This document shows, in pieces, positions 1-7,500 of a DNA stretch of 10,610 bases. The position numbers were made by a program, and so were the translations under genes. How positions within the stretch are numbered: position 1 is the stretch's first letter; each line of letters begins with the position of its first letter. The DNA lies in NCBI GenBank assembly GCA_036794995.1, contig DAIRFP010000176.1, positions 1 through 10,610 on the forward strand, in the 5' to 3' direction. The notes beneath the pieces were generated by a model. That model saw only the letters and a program-made list of their open reading frames with translations. It ran no database searches and had not been told where the DNA came from. The DNA comes from DAIRFP01 sp036794995 (GTDB lineage Bacteria; Desulfobacterota; Binatia; UBA9968).

Positions 1-28
1 AGATTCTTCACTGTGTTCAGAATGACGG
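1..28. repeat. Dispersed AGATTCTTC...CAGAATGAC repeat at window edge
   Basis: The first 28 bases read AGATTCTTC, then ACTGTGTT, then CAGAATGACGG. This matches a short element I recognise as scattered through intergenic regions of many environmental bacterial genomes, usually with a 'cgctgcgct' type core. It lies downstream of the last gene of the operon. Its function is unknown. Only one copy is visible here and it may be cut by the window edge, so the call rests on recognition rather than on internal repetition. Confidence 0.45.
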
Positions 29-61
29 ATACGTCACCGTCCATTGGCGATGGTAAACACA

Positions 62-475
62 TCATTGTTTCTTTTGCTCCTGCTGCCGTGCCGGCAAACC
101 CTTCTTGGCGAGAATCTCCATCGCCCGATCGATGGGGATCTTGACGATGCCGGCGTCCTTATCTACCCAACCATAACTACCGAGCGCGGCGTCCTCGGCG
201 GCCCGCATCTGGCGCAACTCTTTCGGTGCATCGACTTGCAAGCGCTGCTGCGGAGTGATTTCACGCTCCCGCGCCAGGCGTGGAACCGGGGTTTCTTGCC
301 TGGCCTGCTGGAACGCTCGGTATCGCAGGAACAAGGAGGTTACGATCACCGCCAGAGCGACTGCGACGACGAGTCCGATACCGAATAGCGCGATGAATCG
401 GGGGTTGAGGTCGGTAAGCTCGTAACCCCGCTGCACATCGGCTCTTCGGTCGCGATCGAGATCGGCTTCCGGCAT
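62..475 (-). CDS. Small single-helix membrane protein of ACIII/oxidase cluster
   Basis: This encodes 137 residues. A charged N-terminus (residues 1-26) precedes one clear transmembrane helix (about 27-50), then a charged, Arg/Gln/Glu-rich stretch. A conserved-looking C-terminal block at 98-131 contains SYGWVD, a Gly-Ile-Val turn, IPIDRAM and KGLPAR. I recognise this SYGWVD...IPIDRAM signature from small uncharacterised proteins encoded beside alternative complex III and cytochrome c oxidase genes, but know no proven function. The topology suggests an anchored protein with its C-terminal domain probably periplasmic. The ATG lies two bases beyond the actF stop, so the two are almost certainly cotranscribed and translationally coupled. 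It could be an accessory or assembly subunit of ACIII or of a following oxidase; that is inference. Confidence 0.85.
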   Translation of the reverse strand: MPEADLDRDRRADVQRGYELTDLNPRFIALFGIGLVVAVALAVIVTSLFLRYRAFQQARQETPVPRLAREREITPQQRLQVDAPKELRQMRAAEDAALGSYGWVDKDAGIVKIPIDRAMEILAKKGLPARQQEQKKQ

Positions 476-477
476 GT

Positions 478-1656
478 TCAGGTTTCCTGCACTTGCTCCA
501 AGAGTTCGGTAAAACGCGGATCATGCAGCGGCACCAAGGAGCGCGCTTTCAAATAACCGATGAAGGCGGCGAGCCAAAGACCGCCGATGCCCAGTGCCGC
601 CGCGATATCCAGCCAATGGATGTGGAATCGCGCCGGATAAAAAGACGGCGTGATCATCCAGAGCGTGTCCAGCCAATGCATGAAAAGGATCGCCCCGGCG
701 ACTACCGCCAGTATCTGCGAGTTGCGTTTGGTGTCACGGGACAGCAGCAAGACGAAAGGCAGCGCGAACTGGAAGACGATCAAGGCGATGGCAACCCACT
801 CCCATCCTCCGTCGATGCGGTGCAAATACCACGGGATTTCTTCGGCGAGATTCGCCGCCCAGATCAACAAGAACTGAGAAAAATTCAGGTACGCCCAAAA
901 CATTACCAGAGCGAGCAAGAGATTGCCGAGATCGTGCCAACGGTCCGGCGACACTACCTGGGCGAGGGGCTTCTCGCTTGCCAAGAATCGCGTTGCCAGG
1001 ATCGCCAGGGCCAAGGCCGCCAGTCCAAAGCTGACCATAAAAATCATTCCGAAGAGGGTCGAATACCACTTGGGCTCGAGGGACATTATCCAATCGATGG
1101 CGGCAAAACTCACAGTCAAGCCATAGAGCACGAGACCGGGTCCGCTGAGCCGCTGTAGTCTCAGGGTCAATTTATCGTCGGCGCTCTGGTCCTGTTGCAG
1201 CGACCAGGTGACGAGCAAGCGTCCCAGCACGATCCACACGGCAAAATAAAAGACCGCCCGCGCAATAAAGAAAGGCATATTGAGGTAGGCGGCTTTCTGT
1301 TGCAGCAGCGGATCGGCCGCAACCACTTCCGTTCGCGCCCAGGGATAAAGATCCGACAACCCAAAGAACAACGGAATAAACAGCAGGGCCATCAGTGGCA
1401 AGGTTTGAATCGCCGCTTCCAACACCCGCTGGATCATAAAACCCCATCGTCCGCCGACGAGATGATGCAGCATGAGCAGCGCCAGGCAGCCCACCGGAAT
1501 GCCGAGCCAGAAAATAGTGGCCGACAGGTACGCGCGGAAAAAAGACGGCGGAAAGACCAGCGCTCCACCGGCACACAACACCGCGGCAATCAACCCCACG
1601 GCCAGCGACCGCTTCTGCATGAGATCCCAGCGCATGGGCGAGCTATCACCGTTCAT
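478..1656 (-). CDS. actF: ActF, quinol-oxidising membrane subunit of alternative complex III
   Basis: This encodes 392 residues, typical for ActF, an integral membrane subunit that pairs with ActC in alternative complex III (quinol:cytochrome c/oxidase oxidoreductase). I count about ten hydrophobic helices, roughly at 15-35, 39-69, 78-100, then through LPLM/IPLFFGL, FFIARAVFYF, AIDWIMSLEPKWYST and NFSQFLLIWAANLAEEIPWY to the last near residues 350-375. The W/Y-rich IDWIMSLEPKWYSTLFG and QFLLIWAANL..EIPWY stretches are the segments I recognise as typical of the family. No haem or Fe-S motif is present, as expected. The ATG overlaps by ATGA the stop codon of a leftover actE tail in the gap upstream, not the stop of the present actE. 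The gap to actE is 76 bases, longer than at the actB/C, actC/D and actF/small-gene junctions. Confidence 0.93.
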   Translation of the reverse strand: MNGDSSPMRWDLMQKRSLAVGLIAAVLCAGGALVFPPSFFRAYLSATIFWLGIPVGCLALLMLHHLVGGRWGFMIQRVLEAAIQTLPLMALLFIPLFFGLSDLYPWARTEVVAADPLLQQKAAYLNMPFFIARAVFYFAVWIVLGRLLVTWSLQQDQSADDKLTLRLQRLSGPGLVLYGLTVSFAAIDWIMSLEPKWYSTLFGMIFMVSFGLAALALAILATRFLASEKPLAQVVSPDRWHDLGNLLLALVMFWAYLNFSQFLLIWAANLAEEIPWYLHRIDGGWEWVAIALIVFQFALPFVLLLSRDTKRNSQILAVVAGAILFMHWLDTLWMITPSFYPARFHIHWLDIAAALGIGGLWLAAFIGYLKARSLVPLHDPRFTELLEQVQET

Positions 1657-1732
1657 GGTTTGATCCCGAGTTGTTGACGTTGATCCTCCAGCACGTCGGC
1701 CAACCTCTCATATTGGATGCAACTGCTATTCT
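1653..1732 (-). pseudogene. Remnant of a second actE 3' end
   Basis: Read on the minus strand, positions 1703-1653 encode LADVLEDQRQQLGIKP and a stop. The functional actE ends, at 1783-1733, with LADVPDDQRQQLGIKP and a stop. The two copies sit exactly 80 bases apart. Over 17 codons including the stop, nine are identical, six differ only synonymously and two change the residue, giving 9 base differences in 51. The remnant's TGA overlaps the actF ATG as ATGA. Upstream of base 1703 similarity fades, and an apparent one-base shift separates a further shared CAGTTG. No start codon or haem motif belongs to it, so it cannot be a gene now. It reads as the tail of a diverged former actE left in place when the present actE arrived. 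Confidence 0.8.
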
Positions 1733-2371
1733 TCACGGCTTGATCCCGAGCTGCTGCCTTTGGTCGTCCGGCACGTCGGCCAACGTTGCGTGCTGGCTCA
1801 ACTGCAGCGCGCGGATATAAGCCACAATGGCCCAGCGATCTTCAGGCTGGATCTGCTGCGCGTAATCCGGCATCACGCCGAAGCCGTTGCTCATGACGTC
1901 GAAGAAATAGCCGGCGGGCGCCTGCCTTAGCCGGTCGATATGAAACGAAGGGGGCGCACGATAGCCGCGCCGCACGATCATCCCCTGCCCCGTGCCCACC
2001 CGATCATGGCAGGGCGAGCAATAAATATTGAAACGCTGCTGTCCCCGCGTCAGCACGGCGAGGCTCACCGGAAAAGGAAACCTATCGACCGTCTTTCCCC
2101 CCTCTTTTCCTAGATATAAGTGCTCATCGCTGCGCAACTGGCCCCTGGCCACGGTGCCTTCCACAAGCGGTCGCGCGGCGCGATCGTCTTCGAAAAAGGT
2201 GCTGCGTGCGAGGGGCTCGTATCTGGGTTGATCAGCCATCTTCTGCTTGCAGCCGGCAAGGGCGCAAAAACCGAAAGCTATGCACACAGACAGCCATAGA
2301 TTTCGCTCTAATGAGATGGACTTTCGGGCTCGCCCAAAATGCCGCCGCGCGGGTAATGAATCACGACGCAA
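1733..2371 (-). CDS. actE: ActE, monohaem cytochrome c lipoprotein of alternative complex III
   Basis: From a TTG at 2371 this gives 212 residues, near the usual ActE size. A hydrophobic stretch (WLSVCIAFGFCALAGC) ends in a lipobox-like LAGC at Cys41, suggesting a lipid-anchored periplasmic protein. One class I cytochrome c site follows: CSPCH (Cys118, Cys121, His122), with Met167 in GVMPDYA as the likely sixth haem ligand, then the helix RWAIVAYIRAL. Its role is electron transfer from the complex to a soluble cytochrome or oxidase. The start is uncertain. The TTG lacks a close ribosome-binding site and gives a long arginine-rich n-region. The frame stays open upstream to ATGs at 2548 and 2578, the latter overlapping actD, but these would translate the repeat pair. 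Product identity is secure; the N-terminus is not. Confidence 0.85.
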   Translation of the reverse strand: MRRDSLPARRHFGRARKSISLERNLWLSVCIAFGFCALAGCKQKMADQPRYEPLARSTFFEDDRAARPLVEGTVARGQLRSDEHLYLGKEGGKTVDRFPFPVSLAVLTRGQQRFNIYCSPCHDRVGTGQGMIVRRGYRAPPSFHIDRLRQAPAGYFFDVMSNGFGVMPDYAQQIQPEDRWAIVAYIRALQLSQHATLADVPDDQRQQLGIKP

Positions 2372-2394
2372 GTAGCCAACACGAAAATTATTAG

Positions 2395-2489
2395 CCTCCT
2401 CTCCCTGGACGGGAGAGGATAGAGGTGAGGGTGATTGGTCCTTCTTGTGCCCCCTTACCCTAGCCCTCTCCCGCGAGGGGAGAGGGAAC
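2395..2489. repeat. Inverted pair of GAGAGGG-type palindromic repeats (REP/BIME-like)
   Basis: Two copies of one short palindromic element lie in opposite orientation. One (about 2450-2489) reads CCCTTACCCTAGCCCTCTCC, then CGCGAGGGGAGAGGG. The other (about 2395-2433), read on the minus strand, reads CCCTCACCTCTATCCTCTCC, then CGTCCAGGGAGAGG. Each has its own CTCTCCC/GGGAGAG hairpin, and the pair can also fold on itself. The arrangement resembles bacterial REP/BIME elements, which are mobilised by RAYT transposases; none is encoded here. The pair fills most of the actD-actE gap and has no stop codon in the actE frame. Confidence 0.7.
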
Positions 2490-2500
2490 AATAGCGGGAG

Positions 2501-2520
2501 ATTTCCTCTCCAGAGGAAAT
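2501..2520. repeat. Perfect 9-base inverted repeat between actD and actE
   Basis: ATTTCCTCT (2501-2509) and AGAGGAAAT (2512-2520) are exact reverse complements around a two-base centre. The run of T that follows lies on the plus strand, opposite to transcription of the operon, so this does not look like a rho-independent terminator for actD. In the operon mRNA it would form a stem just after the actD stop and could affect message stability or processing. It may be part of the adjacent repeat insertion. Confidence 0.5.
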
Positions 2521-2561
2521 TTTTCTGCTGCCTCAAAACTAGAGACATTCTTCGAGTCCGC

Positions 2562-3122
2562 TCACGGTTCAACTTCATACACTCCCTGGGGTCTGCAGCT
2601 TTCGAGAAATCGCCGCGTCGCTTCGTGATCGAACTTTGGATCGGCGGATTCGATGCACAGAAAGAAGCGATTTCTCGTGGCGAACTGAAAACGCTCCACA
2701 TTGAAAACCGGGTGATAGGGCATCGGCAGACCATTGAGCGCCAGCAATCCGAGAACGGCGGTGAGCCCCGCGACGAGGATCGTCAGCTCGAAAGTTATCG
2801 GAATGAACATGGGCCAGCTATTCAGAGGCCGCCCGCCGATGTTCATCGGATAATCGATCACTGAAGCCCAATACTGTAGGTAAAATCCGCCGGCGCATCC
2901 GATAATGCCGCCGATCAGGACCAGCAACGGCAGCCACGTCTTGTGAAAACCGATGGCTTCCGCGAGACCGTCGACGGGAAACGGGCTATAGGCGTCCATC
3001 CGGCGATATCCCTCGGCAAAGGCACCACGGGCCGCTTCCAGTAAAGCTTCCGGTCCATCGAACTCCGCCATCAGACCGTAGATGGCCAGTGGCTGGCTTT
3101 TTTGTGTTTCCGCCAAGGTCAT
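2562..3122 (-). CDS. actD: ActD, DUF3341-type membrane subunit of alternative complex III
   Basis: This encodes 186 residues, the usual size for ActD. The N-terminal soluble part (1-60) contains IYGLMAEFDGPEALLEAA and the YSPFPVDGL block (45-53) that I recognise as hallmarks of the family. Two transmembrane helices follow at about 62-88 and 103-130, forming a hairpin, and then a soluble tail containing YHPVFNVERF. The protein binds no cofactor motif that I can see; in known ACIII structures ActD is a peripheral two-helix subunit supporting the core. The ATG is chosen because it overlaps the actC stop as ATGA, indicating translational coupling. The same frame is open for almost 300 codons further upstream, but that part is antisense-like shadow over actC. 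Confidence 0.93.
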   Translation of the reverse strand: MTLAETQKSQPLAIYGLMAEFDGPEALLEAARGAFAEGYRRMDAYSPFPVDGLAEAIGFHKTWLPLLVLIGGIIGCAGGFYLQYWASVIDYPMNIGGRPLNSWPMFIPITFELTILVAGLTAVLGLLALNGLPMPYHPVFNVERFQFATRNRFFLCIESADPKFDHEATRRFLESCRPQGVYEVEP

Positions 3123-4498
3123 TTCGGTTCCTCTGTATCGTGCACCAGTTCGCGCATCTCGAAAATGGAGATCATCGGCAGGAACCGGACAAAAAGGAAC
3201 AGCGCGGCGAAGAACAAGCCGATGGACCCTATGAACACGCCGTAGTCCCACGCGGTGGCTGAATACCTGCCCCAGGCTGACGGCATGAAGTCGCGGGCAA
3301 GACTGACCACCACGATCACGTAGCGCTCCAGCCACATGCCGACATTCACGCAGATGGCGATCACGAAAAGCGCCACGACGTTGGTGCGCACGGCGCGGAA
3401 CCATAGCACCTGCGGCACCAGTATGTTGAACAGCAACAACGCCCAGTACATGTACCAGTAAGGCCCGAACATCCGGTTCCACATTAGATATTGCTCGTAG
3501 ATATTGCCGCTGTACCAGGCCATGAAAGTCTCCATCAGGTAGCCGTAGGCGACGATCAGTCCCGTCGCCAGCATGACTTCGGCCATGTTTTTCAAATGGC
3601 GCAGAGTGATGAAATCTTCGAGGCCGTACATCTTGCGCAGCGGGATGGCGAGAGTCAGCACCATGGCAAAGCCGGAGTAGATCGCCCCCGCCACGAAGTA
3701 AGGCGGAAAAATCGTCGAGTGCCAACCCGGGACGAGGGCCACGGCGAAGTCGAAGCTGACGACGGTGTGGACGGAAACCACCAGCGGCGCGGCCAGGCCC
3801 GCCAACAAAAGATAGGCCATCTCGTAGCGGTGCCAATGAATCGCCGAACCGCGCCAACCCATGGCCAAAATCCCATAGGCAAAGCGCGCAAAACGCTGGC
3901 GCGCTTGATCGCGGAGGGTCGCAAGATCGGGGATCAGCCCGACGTACCAGAACAGCAACGAAATCGTGAAATAGGTGGAAACCGCGAAGACGTCCCACAC
4001 CAGCGGGCTACGGAACTGCGGCTGGATTCCCATAGTGCTGGGGTAAGGAAATAGCCAATAAGCATACCAAGGGCGTCCCAGATGCAGCAGCGGAAATAAT
4101 CCGGCGCAGGCGACGGCAAAGAGCGTCATGGCCTCGGCGAAGCGATTGATCGACTGGCGCCATTTCTGCCGCAGCAGCAATAGAATGGCCGAGATCAATG
4201 TGCCCGCGTGTCCGATGCCGATCCACCAGACAAAATTGACGATGTCGAATCCCCAGGCCACCGGGATATTGATGCCAAACAGACCGACGCCGATGGTCAA
4301 CACGGCAGCGATGGAATAGAGCAGCACCATCAACAATAGGAATGAGATGCCGAAGCCGACGTACCAGAACCGCGGCGTCTTTTGAGTCAGCACGATGGCG
4401 CTGATCTTATCGGTGACCGAAGCAAACGTGTGTCCCGGCTCGATCACGGGATGCACCGCCTCGATCTCTGCAGATTTGTTTAGCGGCTCGGATTCCAT
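3119..4498 (-). CDS. actC: ActC, NrfD/PsrC-family quinol-binding subunit of alternative complex III
   Basis: This encodes 459 residues, the usual size for ActC, a polytopic NrfD-family protein that binds and oxidises quinol and docks the Fe-S subunit ActB. A soluble N-terminus (1-42) precedes roughly ten hydrophobic helices. The signature WWIGIGHAGTLISAILLLLR covers about residues 91-110 with His97, followed by QKWRQSINRFAEAMTLFA and LLHLGRPW. Later segments include PWYAYWLFPYPSTMGIQPQF, SVHTVVSFDFAVALVPGWHST and FPPYFVAGAIYSG, all family-typical. The ATG lies two bases after the actB stop, and the TGA overlaps the actD start, so actB-C-D form a tightly coupled block. I see no truncation or frameshift. 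Confidence 0.95.
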   Translation of the reverse strand: MESEPLNKSAEIEAVHPVIEPGHTFASVTDKISAIVLTQKTPRFWYVGFGISFLLLMVLLYSIAAVLTIGVGLFGINIPVAWGFDIVNFVWWIGIGHAGTLISAILLLLRQKWRQSINRFAEAMTLFAVACAGLFPLLHLGRPWYAYWLFPYPSTMGIQPQFRSPLVWDVFAVSTYFTISLLFWYVGLIPDLATLRDQARQRFARFAYGILAMGWRGSAIHWHRYEMAYLLLAGLAAPLVVSVHTVVSFDFAVALVPGWHSTIFPPYFVAGAIYSGFAMVLTLAIPLRKMYGLEDFITLRHLKNMAEVMLATGLIVAYGYLMETFMAWYSGNIYEQYLMWNRMFGPYWYMYWALLLFNILVPQVLWFRAVRTNVVALFVIAICVNVGMWLERYVIVVVSLARDFMPSAWGRYSATAWDYGVFIGSIGLFFAALFLFVRFLPMISIFEMRELVHDTEEPK

Positions 4499-4500
4499 CT

Positions 4501-7500
4501 TCAGTCCGATTTGATCTCCGGGTTGGGGTTCTTCAGCTTGGCGAGATAGGTCGTGCGCGGTTTCGTATTCAACTCGGTCAACAGGCCGTAGTTGAGCGAG
4601 TCGCCCTTCGCCTTGGCAACGACACTGTCCCGATTGTTAATGTCGCCAAAAAAGATCGCCTCCGTGGGACAGGCGGCTTGGCAGGCGGTGACGATTTCGC
4701 CGTCGCGCACCGGACGGTTCTCTCTTTCCGCCTCGATTTTCGCGCCGTTGATGCGCTGCACGCAGTAGGTGCATTTTTCCATGACGCCGCGGCTGCGCAC
4801 CGTGACGTCGGGATTTCTCAGCGGCTTCAGGCTCGGAGTTGCAAAATCGGCGTACTGGAAAAAGTTGAACCGCCTTACTTTGTAAGGGCAATTGTTGGAG
4901 CAATAGCGGGTGCCGACGCAACGGTTATAAGTCATGTCGTTCAACCCCTCGTCGCTGTGGCTGGTGGCCCCCACGGGGCAAACCAACTCACAGGGCGCGT
5001 TCTCGCAATGCATACACGGGACGGGCTGATGAAAGGTCTCCGGATTCTCCGGGCTTCCTTTATAATAGCGGTCGATGCGGAGCCAATGCAGCTCCCGTCC
5101 GCGGGTCACTTCGGTCTTGCCGACGACTGCAATATTATTTTCCGCCTGGCATGCAACGACGCAGGCGTTGCAGCCGATGCAGGCGTTGACGTCGATAGCC
5201 ATGCCCCAGGCGTAACCTTCGTATTTGAAGCCCGGATAAAGCGAGCCCGCTGATTCGTGATGATGCTCGCCCTGGGCAAAGTCCGGATTTTTGCGATACT
5301 CCTCCAGAGCCGCGGCGCGCACCAGGTCGCGCCCCTCCATGCTGTGATGGAACTGCGTGCAAGCCAGGGTATATTGCGTGCCGATTTTACGGATCTCTAC
5401 GCCGGTGCCATAGCTGGGAGCGCTGGCGGTGCGAATCCCATAGGCATTGAAGCCGGTGCCGTTGCCGACCTTTCCCGCGCGGGTGCGGCCGTAGCCGAGA
5501 TGTACCGTGATACAGTCCTCGGCATGTCCCGGAACGATCCAGGCCGGAGCGCGCAAGCTTCGCCCCTCGTAGCGCAGCTCGACGAGATCGGTAAACACTC
5601 TGCCGTGCTCGCCGCCCCGGGCGCCGATCCGATAGGACAAACCCAGCCGCTGGGCAGTTTTTGGACTGACGAGGGCAGCATTGTCCCAGGTAAGCTTGGT
5701 CAGCGGCTTCGGCAACTCCTGCAGCCAACCGTTGTTGGCGAAGCGTCCGTCGAAAAGCGTCGGATCGGGTTGAAAGGAAATTTCCAGGGAACGCCCAGGC
5801 TCCGCCTGGGGGTTTTGGGTTTCGGGTTTCGGGTTTCGGGTTTCAGATACGGATGGCGAACCGGCAAACCAGTTACTGCTTGGCGCCTTGAGGTTAACAG
5901 ACTTCGGTTGAAACGTGGTTCCCGCGATGATGCCGTCGTGCACCGCCCTCCGCCAGCCGGTTTCAAAATCGCCGGCGATCTTCTGGCCTTTCCAGTAGTT
6001 GCGAACGATATCGTAGGATGTTTCGCCGGACCGGCCCAGCAGCGCCGCCAGAATTTCGTGGGACGATCTGCCGCTGTATAGCGGCGCGATCAACGGCTGC
6101 AGGATCGTCGCCGTGCCGTCGTAGGCGCGGATGTCGCTCCATGATTCCAGATAATGGGTTTCAGGAATATGCCAGTGGCAATAAGCGGACGTTTCATCCT
6201 CGTAGAGCCCCGAATGAACACGCAGCGGAACCTTCGCCAGCTGTTCGGCGAAGCCAAGATCCACCGGCGCCGTATAGACCGGGTTGCCGCCCAGCATAAG
6301 CAGGATTCTCACGGCTCCGGACTCCATGTCCTTCACCAGCTCGCGCAACGACGCCATTTGATCGAGGGGATTGGCTTCGATAGGGTTGGTGTAAACCACC
6401 GTCTTGCCGACGTTGTCCAGCGCCTGGTTCATGGCGTGGGCCAGCGCATGAACTCCCGGGGGCTGTCCGTCACCGGCCACAACGACACTCGCCTCACGAT
6501 GCTTTTGCAGGTCGCGGACTAGAGCGTCGATCCATTGAAAGCGCTGGGCGTCGATCGTCGACTGCACGGCAAGACCGATTTTAGCTGCGACGGCGGCGGC
6601 AAAGTTCGGGATCTCACTGGGACGCAGCGCCATGCGGTGATCCGCCATGGCGCCAGTCACAGACGGAGTCGCCTCGATGACGTAAAGCCGGTTCATGCCG
6701 ACCTTGCCTTGACGCACGCTTCGTTTGCCGGCAAAGTCGCGCGCATAACGTACGTTTGCCGGGCCGCTGAAAAGAAAATCGGCGTCCAAGGACAAGATCA
6801 CTTCGGCGTTTTCGAACCGGTAGATCGTGTTGACATCGGTGCCGAAAGCCAGGCGGCCGCCGGCGCGGGCGTTATCGCGGCTTACCGGTTCGTATTGGTG
6901 CCATTTGGCGCTTGGAAATTTTGCCAGCAACTGGCGCAGCTGATTCCCAAGCGTTGGAGATGTGATGGTTTCCGTCAAGATCCTGAGCCCCCCGCCGCCA
7001 ACGACCCGCTCGGCTTCAAGATCGTCATTGACCGCGGTGAGAAAGGCACTCCACGTGCTGATTCTCCCGGCGTTTCTAACCACCTGGGAACGATCGGGGT
7101 CGTAGAGAGTCAAGATCGACGCCTGCGCAAACGCATCCGTCGCGCCCAGGCTGGCGGGATGATTGGGGTTGCCTTCGATTTTGGTCGGGCGTCCTTCGTG
7201 GCTTTCGACCAGGACGCCGGTACCCACACCGCTCAGGGGAAATGCCGTAGCAAAAAACAGCGGCCTGCCGGGGACGATCTGCTCCGGTTGATTCACATAG
7301 GGCACAATCTTTTCGTCCACTGAGGCCGGCCTACAGGCATTGAGCCCCGCCAGCGCCAGCGAGGCGCCCATCAGTCTCAAAAAATCTCTCCGGCTGACTC
7401 CGTCCAGCAAGCCCGCCGCCTGTTGCGGAAATTCTTGTGTTAAGAGTTTGTGAAATTCTTCGCTATCGGACAGTTCCTCGAGGCAACGCCAGTACTCCTG

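Noticed and set aside
2501..2525. Hairpin followed by a T run, possible rho-independent terminator
   Set aside because: The T run is on the plus strand while the genes on both sides are transcribed on the minus strand, and the stem is AT-rich at its base. It is more likely part of the repeat insertion.
2562..3998. A 478-codon minus-strand open frame running through actC into actD
   Set aside because: Only the last 186 codons look like a protein (ActD). The earlier part overlaps actC in another frame, is Arg/Pro/His-rich low-quality sequence, and the ATGA overlap at 3119-3122 marks the true ActD start.
5794..5844. Heptamer array as a CRISPR or telomere-like element
   Set aside because: Units are contiguous seven-base repeats without spacers, only five copies, and lie in frame inside a conserved gene.
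5257..6081. A 274-codon plus-strand open frame within actB
   Set aside because: It is antisense to conserved ActB sequence. The GFRVSGFRY stretch in it is just the heptamer repeat read on the other strand.
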